Assembly (NCBI RefSeq): GCF_027923225.1
Contig: NZ_BSDI01000041.1
Span: 1 to 64,000 of the forward strand
Reading direction: 5' to 3'
Origin: Phytohabitans aurantiacus
GTDB lineage: Bacteria > Actinomycetota > Actinomycetes > Mycobacteriales > Micromonosporaceae
DNA: 64,000 bases
The notes beneath the pieces are model-generated. The model saw nothing but the letters and a program-made list of their open reading frames with translations, ran no database searches and was not told the DNA's origin. The position numbers were made by a program, and so were the translations under genes. Shown here one piece after another: positions 17,627 through 24,871 of this stretch. How positions within the stretch are numbered: position 1 is the stretch's first letter; each line of letters begins with the position of its first letter.

Positions 17627-17793
17627 GCAGCGCGCTGCCCGTCGTGCTGTTCGCCCTCGCCGGCGTACTGGTCGGCGGGGCCTGGTCGATGCACCGCCAG
17701 GGCGCCGCGAAGGGGGCGGTCGGCTTCGTCGGTGTGCTCGCCGCGCTGGCCGTCGCGGGCGGAGTCCTCTGGCTCATCCCGGGAGACGGCTGA
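17623..17793 (+). CDS. Small two-span membrane protein inside the his operon
   Basis: The protein has 56 residues with two hydrophobic segments (about 4-22 and 33-52) joined by a short MHRQGAAKG loop. I know no function. The ATG overlaps the hisB stop by four bases and its stop overlaps the hisH ATG by one base, which strongly suggests a real, translationally coupled gene. No histidine pathway step requires it. Confidence 0.75.
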   Translation: MSSALPVVLFALAGVLVGGAWSMHRQGAAKGAVGFVGVLAALAVAGGVLWLIPGDG

Positions 17794-18401
17794 TGGCGCC
17801 GCGCGTGGTGATACTCGACTACGGCTCCGGCAACCTGCGCTCCGCCGAGCGCGCGCTGGCCCGGGCCGGCGGCGACGTCACGGTCACCCCTGACCTGTCG
17901 GCCGCCGCCGACGCTGACGGGCTCGTCGTGCCGGGCGTCGGCGCGTTCGCCGCCTGCATGGCCGGCGTCGAAGCGCTCGAGGCCGGTCCGACCATCGCCG
18001 AGAGGGTCGCCGCCGGTCGCCCTGTGCTCGGCATCTGCGTCGGCATGCAGATCCTTTTCGAGTACGGCGAGGAGCATGGCGTCGTCACGAAAGGGCTGGG
18101 CCTGCTGCCGGGCGGCGTGACCCGGCTGCCCGCCGAGCGCGTGCCGCACATGGGCTGGAACGAGGTTCGGGCTGTCGACGACTCGGTGCTCTTCGCGGGG
18201 CTCCCGGAGGGCACGCGGTTCTACTTCGTCCACTCGTATGCCGCCTTCGGTGCCGGTCCCGGCGTGACGACCTGTACCCATGAGGAAGCCCCCTTCGTGG
18301 CCGCGGTCGAGCGCGGACCCCTGTCCGCGACGCAGTTCCACCCGGAGAAGTCCGGCGACGCCGGCGCGGCCCTCCTGCGCAACTGGGTGACCTCCCTGTG
18401 A
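17793..18401 (+). CDS. hisH: Imidazole glycerol phosphate synthase, glutaminase subunit
   Basis: This class I glutamine amidotransferase feeds ammonia to HisF for imidazole ring closure. It has 202 residues. The triad is visible as C82 in GICVGMQ and H183/E185 in FHPEKSG. It is separated from its partner hisF by a small ORF and priA, the normal actinobacterial order. It starts at an ATG sharing one base with the preceding stop. A 54-bp palindrome of family B begins 14 bases after the stop. Confidence 0.95.
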   Translation: MAPRVVILDYGSGNLRSAERALARAGGDVTVTPDLSAAADADGLVVPGVGAFAACMAGVEALEAGPTIAERVAAGRPVLGICVGMQILFEYGEEHGVVTKGLGLLPGGVTRLPAERVPHMGWNEVRAVDDSVLFAGLPEGTRFYFVHSYAAFGAGPGVTTCTHEEAPFVAAVERGPLSATQFHPEKSGDAGAALLRNWVTSL

Positions 18402-18415
18402 CGCCCCCATCCGCT

Positions 18416-18469
18416 GTGATCATTGCGTCATTCAAGGCGTCCTTACGACTTGAACGACGCAGTGATCAC
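18416..18469. repeat. 54-bp palindrome, family B, after hisH
   Basis: Layout 24-6-24: the left arm begins GTGATCATTGCGTCATTC, the loop is TCCTTA and the right arm ends AGTGATCAC. Three of 24 pairs mismatch, two of them able to form G-U pairs in RNA. The same family recurs at 58385-58438. It lies between hisH and the next gene in the operon, where a full terminator would cut off priA and hisF. Confidence 0.85.
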
Positions 18470-18485
18470 GGACGGGGTGCGCGCG

Positions 18486-18803
18486 GTGTCTAAGGAGCGG
18501 GCGAAGCGCCGGGCCCTGCGTGAGGCGGAGGCGGCGCGCGAGCGGGCCGTCGCGACCCGGCGCCGGGAGCGGCGCGCGCGGCTGCGCCGGCTCAAGCCGA
18601 AGCTGCCCCGGCGCCCCCGCACCGGCCGCCTGTTCGCCCGCCGCAGCCGCACCGAACGCGCCGGCATCGTGGCCCTGTGCATCGTGCTGCTGACGGTCGT
18701 CTGGGTGTTCGTCGACCCGATCGCTCTGCGGGTGGCGCTGATCGCGCTGCTCGTGCTCGTCCTCCCGGCCGTCGTGGTGATCGCGTTCGGCCGCCGCACT
18801 TAG
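18486..18803 (+). CDS. Basic protein with one or two membrane spans, in the his operon
   Basis: The protein has 105 residues. Residues 1-60 are strongly basic (Arg/Lys-rich, likely helical, possibly nucleic-acid binding or membrane-surface contact), followed by two close hydrophobic segments (about 61-78 and 81-100). It has no family that I recognise. GTG at 18486 gives the start SKERAKRR; GTG at 18477 is an alternative, and neither has a strong ribosome site. It lies between hisH and priA, and its stop TAG is also part of the priA ribosome site TAGGAG. Confidence 0.65.
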   Translation: MSKERAKRRALREAEAARERAVATRRRERRARLRRLKPKLPRRPRTGRLFARRSRTERAGIVALCIVLLTVVWVFVDPIALRVALIALLVLVLPAVVVIAFGRRT

Positions 18804-18813
18804 GAGTTGTTTC

Positions 18814-19533
18814 GTGAGCCTCGTCCTCCTTCCCGCCGTCGACGTCGCGAGCGGCCAGGCGGTCCGCCTCGTCCAGGGCGCCGCCGGCAGCGAGACCGTG
18901 TACGGCGACCCGCTCGACGCCGCGCTCGCCTGGCAGCGGGACGGTGCCTCGTGGGTGCATCTCGTGGACCTCGACGCGGCGTTCGGCCGGGGTTCCAACG
19001 CCGCGCAGCTCGCTGACGTGGTCGGCCGGCTCGACGTGGCCGTGGAGCTCTCGGGCGGCATCCGCGACGACGAGTCCCTGGAGCGCGCGCTCGCGACCGG
19101 GGCGGCCCGCGTCAACATCGGCACCGCCGCCCTCGAAGACCCCGAGTGGTGCGACCGGGTCGTGGGCGAGTACGGCGACCGGGTGGCCATCGGGCTCGAC
19201 GTGCGCGGCCACACGCTGTCCGCGCGCGGCTGGACCCGCGACGGCGGCGACCTCTTCGAGGTGCTGGAGCGGCTGGAGAAGGCCGGCTGCCAGCGGTACG
19301 TGGTGACCGACGTGCACCGCGACGGCACCCTCACCGGCCCCAACCTCGACCTGCTGCGCGAGGTGTGCGGGCGTACCGCCAAGCCGGTCATCGCGAGCGG
19401 CGGCGTCTCCACGCTCGACGACCTCCGGGCGCTGTCCGGCCTGGCGTCGGAGGGCGTCGAGGGCGTCATCGTGGGCAAGGCGCTGTACGCGGGCGCGTTC
19501 ACCGTCGCGGAGGCGCTGGAGGTCGTGCGGTGA
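18814..19533 (+). CDS. priA: Bifunctional phosphoribosyl isomerase PriA (HisA/TrpF)
   Basis: The (beta/alpha)8 enzyme isomerises ProFAR in histidine synthesis. In actinobacteria it also isomerises phosphoribosyl anthranilate in tryptophan synthesis. It has 239 residues. The general acid/base aspartates are visible as D10 (LLPAVD) and D166 (VVTDVHRDG). R18, R138 and W140 sit where mycobacterial PriA carries its dual-substrate arginines and tryptophan (my alignment by eye). There is no trpF among the trp genes at 49-55 kb, which supports the bifunctional call. GTG start with TAGGAG at 18801-18806. Confidence 0.92.
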   Translation: MSLVLLPAVDVASGQAVRLVQGAAGSETVYGDPLDAALAWQRDGASWVHLVDLDAAFGRGSNAAQLADVVGRLDVAVELSGGIRDDESLERALATGAARVNIGTAALEDPEWCDRVVGEYGDRVAIGLDVRGHTLSARGWTRDGGDLFEVLERLEKAGCQRYVVTDVHRDGTLTGPNLDLLREVCGRTAKPVIASGGVSTLDDLRALSGLASEGVEGVIVGKALYAGAFTVAEALEVVR

Positions 19534-19652
19534 GCGAGGGAGGTGGCGCGGCGGCGCCTGGACTGAGCGACGCGCCGACGCAGTCGGTGCGCGGCGTGAG
19601 GGAAGGCGTCGCCTTCAGCGCCGCCCGACCGAGCGAACAGGAGGCACAGTGA
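19530..19652 (+). CDS. Doubtful 40-residue ORF between priA and hisF
   Basis: A GTG overlapping the priA stop (GTGA) opens a frame of 40 residues whose TGA overlaps the hisF GTG in the same way. This coupling at both ends is suggestive. The peptide is low-complexity (Gly, Ala, Ser, Glu) and matches nothing known, so it may be only a spacer that keeps ribosomes moving from priA to hisF. Confidence 0.25.
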   Translation: MSEGGGAAAPGLSDAPTQSVRGVREGVAFSAARPSEQEAQ

Positions 19653-20407
19653 GTGTCGCGGTGCGCGTGATTCCCTGCCTCGACGTCGACGCCGGCAGGG
19701 TGGTCAAGGGCGTCAACTTCCTTGACCTGCGAGACGCCGGTGACCCGGTCGAGCTGGCGGCGGCGTACGACGCGGCCGGTGCCGACGAGCTGACCTTCCT
19801 CGACGTGACCGCCTCGTCAGACGACCGCGGCACGATGCTCGACGTCGTACGCCGCACCGCCGAGTCGGTGTTCATCCCGCTGACCGTTGGCGGGGGCGTG
19901 CGGTCGGTCTCCAACGTCGACGTGTTGCTGCGGGCGGGTGCCGACAAGGTGGGCGTCAACACGGCCGCCATCGCCCGGCCTTCGCTCATCTCGGAGATCG
20001 CCGACCGGTTCGGCAACCAGGTGCTCGTACTGTCGCTGGACGTGCGGCGCGGGCCGATGCCGAGCGGCTTCGAGGTCACCACGCACGGCGGTCGCCGTGG
20101 CGCGGGGCTCGACGCGGTCGAGTGGGCCAGGCGCGGCGCCGAGCTGGGTGCGGGCGAGATCCTGCTCAACTCGATGGACGCCGACGGCACCAAGGCCGGG
20201 TTCGACCTGGAGCTGATCCGGCTGGTACGCGCCGCTGTCGACATCCCGGTCATCGCGAGTGGCGGTGCGGGGAAGCGTGACGACTTCCCGCCGGCGGTGG
20301 AGGCGGGAGCCGACGCGGTGCTGGCCGCGAGCGTCTTCCACTTCGGCGAGCTGACCATCGGCGACGTCAAGGCAACGTTGCGGGAGGCCGGCCACCCCGT
20401 CCGCTAA
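19649..20407 (+). CDS. hisF: Imidazole glycerol phosphate synthase, cyclase subunit
   Basis: HisF takes ammonia from HisH and closes the imidazole ring, releasing AICAR. It has 252 residues in a (beta/alpha)8 barrel. The catalytic aspartates are D12 (IPCLDVD) and D131 (LSLDVRRG); phosphate loops VGGGVRS and ASGGAGK are present. GTG start with AGGAGG upstream. It is the last gene of the his cluster; hisI lies 29 kb away next to trpE. Confidence 0.96.
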   Translation: MSVAVRVIPCLDVDAGRVVKGVNFLDLRDAGDPVELAAAYDAAGADELTFLDVTASSDDRGTMLDVVRRTAESVFIPLTVGGGVRSVSNVDVLLRAGADKVGVNTAAIARPSLISEIADRFGNQVLVLSLDVRRGPMPSGFEVTTHGGRRGAGLDAVEWARRGAELGAGEILLNSMDADGTKAGFDLELIRLVRAAVDIPVIASGGAGKRDDFPPAVEAGADAVLAASVFHFGELTIGDVKATLREAGHPVR

Positions 20408-20418
20408 GGCGCCAGTCG

Positions 20419-20853
20419 TCAGGGAGCTAGATAGCGGACGGTGTATTCGCGTACGGCCGCGGCGTAGTCGTCTTCGCCGAGGGTCCAGGTGGTGCTGGCC
20501 GGGGGGCCGGGACGGATCGAGCGGTTGAGGACGCCCTGGATGGTGTCGACCGCCGTGGCGAGCCCCGTGCGGGGGCGGCCGCGCCACAGGCGTTCACCCA
20601 TCTGGGTGAGGCCGAAGAAGCCGTCGGCCACCGTGACGAGGCCGGCGCCGGAAAGCCGGTGGATCGCGACCTCGACGTCGTCACGCGTGGGGATGGTGTC
20701 GTTGAGGTGGGCAGCCGTGGCGAGCAGGTCGGCGAGCGCCACGCCTTCGGGTCTGCGGGTGTTGGCCGCTCTCAGGTGTCGCCCCGACCCACCCCCGATG
20801 ACCACGGACACGAAGACCCACGCGTCGCTCCACTCCCAACCGGCATCCGCCAT
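20419..20853 (-). CDS. Hypothetical protein, possibly winged-helix-like
   Basis: The protein has 144 residues. The middle (about 40-90) reads like a small helix-turn-helix/wing (LADLLATAAHLNDT, then VEVAIHRLSGAGLVTVADGFFGLT), which suggests DNA or protein binding, but I recognise no family. ATG start. Converges with hisF with 11 bases between the stops. Confidence 0.6.
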   Translation of the reverse strand: MADAGWEWSDAWVFVSVVIGGGSGRHLRAANTRRPEGVALADLLATAAHLNDTIPTRDDVEVAIHRLSGAGLVTVADGFFGLTQMGERLWRGRPRTGLATAVDTIQGVLNRSIRPGPPASTTWTLGEDDYAAAVREYTVRYLAP

Positions 20854-20879
20854 GGCGCCATGATGCCTTGGCGGAACCG

Positions 20880-20940
20880 GTTCAAGGAAGGCGGATGTGA
20901 TCTGCTGAGCATCGCTCAGTTTTCTTGAACTGTCGGGGCA
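20880..20940. repeat. Nested inverted repeats upstream of the gene at 20853
   Basis: GTTCAAG (20880-20886) pairs with CTTGAAC (20934-20940), enclosing the hairpin CTGAGC-ATC-GCTCAG (20905-20919) followed by TTTT on the plus strand. It could be an operator for the gene at 20853 or the transcription end of the gene at 20950. Confidence 0.4.
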
Positions 20941-20949
20941 TCGTCCACG

Positions 20950-21561
20950 TTAGACATACTCAGGGGCGGGCACGGTGAACAGCGGTATGAACGCGTGCGC
21001 CAGCGGGCCGATGGTTACCGCGTACGCGACCGTGCCGATACCCACGGTGCCACCAAGGAGCCAGCCGATGGCGAGTACGGCCACCTCGATGACCGTACGG
21101 GTGCGGCGGATTGACCGGCCGGGTTTCAATGCCACCCATCCGGTCATGAGTCCGTCGCGGGGGCCCGGCCCGAGGCGCGCCCCGATGTAGAGGCCGGTGG
21201 CGACGCCGTTGAGGAGGATGCCGGCGATCAGGAACGCCACCCGCGCCGGTAGGCCCTGTGCGGCGGGTAGGAGTGCGAGCGCGCCGTCGACCGTGAGGCC
21301 GATCACGATGACGTTCGCGATGGTGCCGACGCCGGGCCGCTGCCGCAGCGGTATCCAGAGCAGCAGCACCGCCGCCCCGGTGATGATCACGACCGAGCCG
21401 AACCTCAGTCCGGTGACCTCGGCGACGCCCTGGTGGAAGACGTCCCACGGGTCGAGCCCGAGCGACGACTCGACCATCAGCGCCATGCTGAGGCCGTACA
21501 GCAGGAGGCCGCCGAGGAGCTGCCCGTACCGCCGGAGATTGGTCTTGCTCGGGATGATCAT
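20950..21561 (-). CDS. YczE/YyaS-family membrane protein
   Basis: The protein has 203 residues with about five hydrophobic segments. The motif GLDPWDVFHQG after the first segment and GARLGPGPRDGLMTG in the middle are typical of the YczE/YitT-like family. Such genes often sit divergent from MocR regulators, as here. A transport role is presumed from this pairing; the substrate is unknown. Start chosen at ATG 21561; an in-frame TTG at 21582 would add seven residues and lie inside the presumed operator. Confidence 0.8.
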   Translation of the reverse strand: MIIPSKTNLRRYGQLLGGLLLYGLSMALMVESSLGLDPWDVFHQGVAEVTGLRFGSVVIITGAAVLLLWIPLRQRPGVGTIANVIVIGLTVDGALALLPAAQGLPARVAFLIAGILLNGVATGLYIGARLGPGPRDGLMTGWVALKPGRSIRRTRTVIEVAVLAIGWLLGGTVGIGTVAYAVTIGPLAHAFIPLFTVPAPEYV

Positions 21562-21576
21562 ACGTGCCACCCTGAA

Positions 21577-21605
21577 GGCCAATTAAGATGTTGGAAAGGG
21601 CCAAT
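21577..21605. promoter_or_regulatory. Direct repeat GGCCAAT, likely MocR operator
   Basis: GGCCAAT at 21577-21583 recurs at 21599-21605, 22 bases (two helical turns) apart, preceded by AA or AAAG. It lies between the divergent YczE-type gene and the MocR gene. Known MocR regulators bind direct repeats in this position, so it is a good operator candidate. Confidence 0.5.
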
Positions 21606-21619
21606 CAGGGAGGGGTGGC

Positions 21620-23077
21620 ATGACGAGCACGGTCCGGGGGAGTCAACTGGCCCGCTTGCTCGGGCACTGGCACGCGCTGCCCGGGCGCCGGCGCAGTCCT
21701 GACTACGCCGCGCTCGCCGGTTCGGTACGCGGGCTGCTGGCCGACGGGCGGCTGCCGCTGGGCGTACGGCTGCCGGCCGAGCGGGAGCTGGCCGAGGCGT
21801 TGAAGGTGAGCCGCACCACGGTCACCGCCGCCTACCGGGAGCTGCGTGAGTCTGGTCACCTGACCAGCCGCCGCGGCGCCGGCAGCTGGACCACGCTGCC
21901 GCGCGGCCACCGGGTGGCCAGTTCGGGGCTGTGGACCCCGCTCGACGACATGGACATGATCGACCTCGGCTGTGCGGCCCTCGCCGCGCCGGCCGAGCTG
22001 CTCCCCGCCGCGCGCGCCGCCGCCGAAGACCTGCCGCGATACCTCGACGGTGCCGGCTACCACCCGACCGGCATCGTGGAGCTGCGGGAGGCGATCGCGC
22101 GGGAGTACACCGAGCGCGGGCTGACCACCTCGCCCGAGCAGATCATGGTCACCAACGGCACGCAGCACGCACTCGACCTCGTACTGCGGCTGACCGTGCC
22201 GGCCGGCGCCGGCGTACTCGTGGAGTCACCCACCTATCCGAACGCGCTGGCCGCCCTGTCCGCGCGGCGGGCGCGGATCGCCACGCACGGCCTGGACGCG
22301 CTCGGCGAGGGCTGGGACACCGACCTGCTCCTCGATGCCATCCGGCAGACGAGACCGCGCCTGGCGTACCTGATTCCCGAGTTCCAGAATCCCACCGGGC
22401 ACCTCATGCCGGCCGAGCTGCGCGAGCGGGTCGTAGCCACCGCGCACGCGAGCGGCACCGACCTGGTGGTCGACGAGTCCTTTGTAGACCTCGCGCTCGA
22501 CGGCACCGGGATGCCCCCGCCCACCGCCGTTTTCGACCGGCACTCGCGGGTGGTCTGCATCGGCGGGATGAGCAAGCCTTACTGGGGCGGGATGCGGATC
22601 GGCTGGGTGCGCGGGTCGGCGCCGTTCGTGCAGCGGCTGGCCGCCCTGCGGGTGGGTGTCGACATGGCGAGCCCGGTGCTCGACCAGCTCGTCGCGGTGC
22701 ACCTGCTGGCGGGCGCGAACGCCATCGTCCCGGCGCGGCGGGTGCAGCTCGCGGAGCAGCGCGACGCCCTCGCGGCCGCGCTACGCGAAGCCCTGCCGGA
22801 GTGGCGCTTCACGCTGCCGTCCGGCGGCGTGACGCTGTGGGCCGAGCTGGACGGGCCCATCTCCAGCGCGCTCGCGCGCGCGGCCGAGGAGGTCGGTGTG
22901 CGGTTGGCGCCCGGCCCGCGCTTCGGCGTCGACGGCACGCTGGAACGCTTCCTGCGCCTGCCGTTCACGCTGCCGGCCGCCGAACTCGTCGACGCCGTCA
23001 AGCGGCTCGCGGCGGTCCGCTACGACCTCGACCGCACAACACGTCCACAGTGGAGAGAACCGGCGGTGTTCGCATGA
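21620..23077 (+). CDS. MocR-subfamily regulator (GntR HTH fused to aminotransferase-like domain)
   Basis: The protein has 485 residues. An N-terminal GntR winged helix (about 27-95, with LPAERELAEALKVSRTTVTAAY) is followed by a fold-type I aminotransferase domain. The lysine that would bind PLP is K319 in GGMSKPYWGG. MocR proteins sense PLP or PLP-amine adducts and control a divergent gene, here the YczE-type gene, and often themselves. ATG start with GGGAGGGG just upstream. It overlaps the next gene by four bases. Confidence 0.9.
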   Translation: MTSTVRGSQLARLLGHWHALPGRRRSPDYAALAGSVRGLLADGRLPLGVRLPAERELAEALKVSRTTVTAAYRELRESGHLTSRRGAGSWTTLPRGHRVASSGLWTPLDDMDMIDLGCAALAAPAELLPAARAAAEDLPRYLDGAGYHPTGIVELREAIAREYTERGLTTSPEQIMVTNGTQHALDLVLRLTVPAGAGVLVESPTYPNALAALSARRARIATHGLDALGEGWDTDLLLDAIRQTRPRLAYLIPEFQNPTGHLMPAELRERVVATAHASGTDLVVDESFVDLALDGTGMPPPTAVFDRHSRVVCIGGMSKPYWGGMRIGWVRGSAPFVQRLAALRVGVDMASPVLDQLVAVHLLAGANAIVPARRVQLAEQRDALAAALREALPEWRFTLPSGGVTLWAELDGPISSALARAAEEVGVRLAPGPRFGVDGTLERFLRLPFTLPAAELVDAVKRLAAVRYDLDRTTRPQWREPAVFA

Positions 23078-23631
23078 CAATCACCATCACGGAGCTGCCG
23101 GAGCGGCTCGACCTCACGGCGCCGGCGCGCACCGACCTCTTCATCGACCCGGGTCGCGCTGAGCCAACGCTCAACGCCGAGCGCGTGCTCGGCACGGTGC
23201 CGGACGGGCCGTTCCAGTTCTCCGCACGGGTGCGGGTCGGTTTCAACGGCACATACGACGCCGGCGCGCTGCTTGTGTGGACCGGCGAGCGTAACTGGGG
23301 CAAGCTCTGCTTCGAGTACTCGCCGCAGCGTGAGGCGATGGCGGTTTCCGTCGTCACCCGCGGATACTCCGACGACGCCAACGGATTCACCGCGCCGGCC
23401 GACGGTCCACTGTGGCTGCGCGTGTCTCGCCTCGGCCCGAACTGGGCCTTCCACGCCAGCACCGACGGCAAGTACTGGCACTTCGTGCGGCACTTCGCGC
23501 TGGCGGAGACCGACGAGCCGGTGCTTGTCGGGCTGCTCGCGCAGGCGCCGATGGGTGATGGGTGCACGGTCTCGTTCGACCAGGTCACCTTCATCGCGGA
23601 GCGGCTGGCAGACTTGCGGAGTGGCGAGTAA
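23074..23631 (+). CDS. DUF1349 (concanavalin-like lectin/glucanase fold) protein
   Basis: The protein has 185 residues, without signal peptide. The sequence (ARVRVGFNGTYDAGALLVW, later WLRVSRLGPNWAFHASTDG and YWHFVRHFAL) matches the DUF1349 pattern, a beta-sandwich of regulation- or sugar-related but unproven function. ATG overlaps the MocR stop (ATGA), so it is expressed with MocR. It ends overlapping the next gene. Confidence 0.8.
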   Translation: MTITITELPERLDLTAPARTDLFIDPGRAEPTLNAERVLGTVPDGPFQFSARVRVGFNGTYDAGALLVWTGERNWGKLCFEYSPQREAMAVSVVTRGYSDDANGFTAPADGPLWLRVSRLGPNWAFHASTDGKYWHFVRHFALAETDEPVLVGLLAQAPMGDGCTVSFDQVTFIAERLADLRSGE

Positions 23632-24862
23632 CGGCAGGATCAGATCGGCGGCGCGCATGCTGCCGGTCACCGAGGGCGCGCGGGTCACGCCCCTGGAGCT
23701 CTTCTTCGACTTGGTGTTCGTCTTCGCGCTGACCCAGGTCACCGAGCTGATGGCGGGTGACGGCAAAGCGACCTGGGACGGCGTGGGCCGTGGCCTGCTG
23801 GTGCTGGCGCTGCTGTGGTGGTGCTGGTGTTGCTTCGCGTGGCTGGGCAACAGCGTCCGCGCCGATGAAGGCTTCACGAAGCTCGCGCTCTTCGCCGTGA
23901 TGGCCGTGATGTTCGTCGTCGCGCTGACGATTCCCGAGGCATTCGAAGACCTTCCGGGCGGCCTGCCCGCGCCGCTGGTCTTCGCGGCCTGCTATCTGGC
24001 CGTCCGCCTCCTGCATTTCCTCGTGTACTGGCAGGCAGCCACCGGCAACCCGGCACTGCGCCGGCAACTGCTGACCACGTCGCTGTTGCCGCTGATCGCC
24101 GGCGCGACGCCGCTTTTCGCCGCCGCCGCCATCGACGACGTCGCCACGCGCACCGCGTTGTGGGCGCTCGCGCTGGCTCTCGACTACAGCCTCGTGCTGC
24201 TGGGCGGTGTCAAGGCGTGGCGCATCAACTCGGCCGCGCACTGGGCCGAGCGGCACGCGCTGATCGTCATTGTCGCGCTCGGCGAGTCCATTGTGTCCAT
24301 TGGCGTCGGCGTGACCGCCCTGCCGATCTCCTGGCCGATCATTCTGGGATCGGTGTTCGGAGTAGCCATCGCCGGTGCGCTCTGGTGGGCGTACTTCGAC
24401 ATGACCGCGCTCATGGCCGAGCACGCGCTGGCCCGGGTCGACGGCTCGGCGCGGGCCGGGCTCGGCCGGGACGGATACACCTACCTGCACCTGCCGCTCG
24501 TGGCCGGCATCATCGTGATGTCGCTCGGCTTGAAGAAGGTGTTCGAGTACGTCGGCGACACCGGGCACCACGAGCTGTCCGACCCGCTGCACGGGGTGGG
24601 CCTGTTCGCGCTCTACGGCGGCGTGATCATCTACCTGCTCGGTCACTTGGGCTTCAAGCTGCGCACGCTCGGGCACGTCGGGTGGACCCGGCCGGCGGCG
24701 GTGGCGCTGCTGGTGGTTCTCCTGCCGGTGGCCGATCGGGTGCCGGCGCTGGTGGCCCTGGCGATGCTCGCCGTCGTGTGCGTGGTCCTCGTGCTCGTCG
24801 AGACCGTCCTGTACGCGGAAAGCCGCCGGGAGGTCCGTGCCTCCGCGGCGGCTTCCCACTGA
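23621..24862 (+). CDS. Low temperature requirement protein A (LtrA) family membrane protein
   Basis: The protein has 413 residues with about 12 hydrophobic segments. The family start VTPLELFFDLVFVFALTQV is clear, with AERHALIVIVALGESIVSIG mid-protein, both LtrA hallmarks. The biochemical role of LtrA is unknown. GTG at 23621 overlaps the preceding gene by 11 bases; ATG at 23659 is another possible start. Convergent with the ligase gene at 24872. Confidence 0.85.
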   Translation: MASNGRIRSAARMLPVTEGARVTPLELFFDLVFVFALTQVTELMAGDGKATWDGVGRGLLVLALLWWCWCCFAWLGNSVRADEGFTKLALFAVMAVMFVVALTIPEAFEDLPGGLPAPLVFAACYLAVRLLHFLVYWQAATGNPALRRQLLTTSLLPLIAGATPLFAAAAIDDVATRTALWALALALDYSLVLLGGVKAWRINSAAHWAERHALIVIVALGESIVSIGVGVTALPISWPIILGSVFGVAIAGALWWAYFDMTALMAEHALARVDGSARAGLGRDGYTYLHLPLVAGIIVMSLGLKKVFEYVGDTGHHELSDPLHGVGLFALYGGVIIYLLGHLGFKLRTLGHVGWTRPAAVALLVVLLPVADRVPALVALAMLAVVCVVLVLVETVLYAESRREVRASAAASH

Positions 24863-24871
24863 CTCTGGGAA

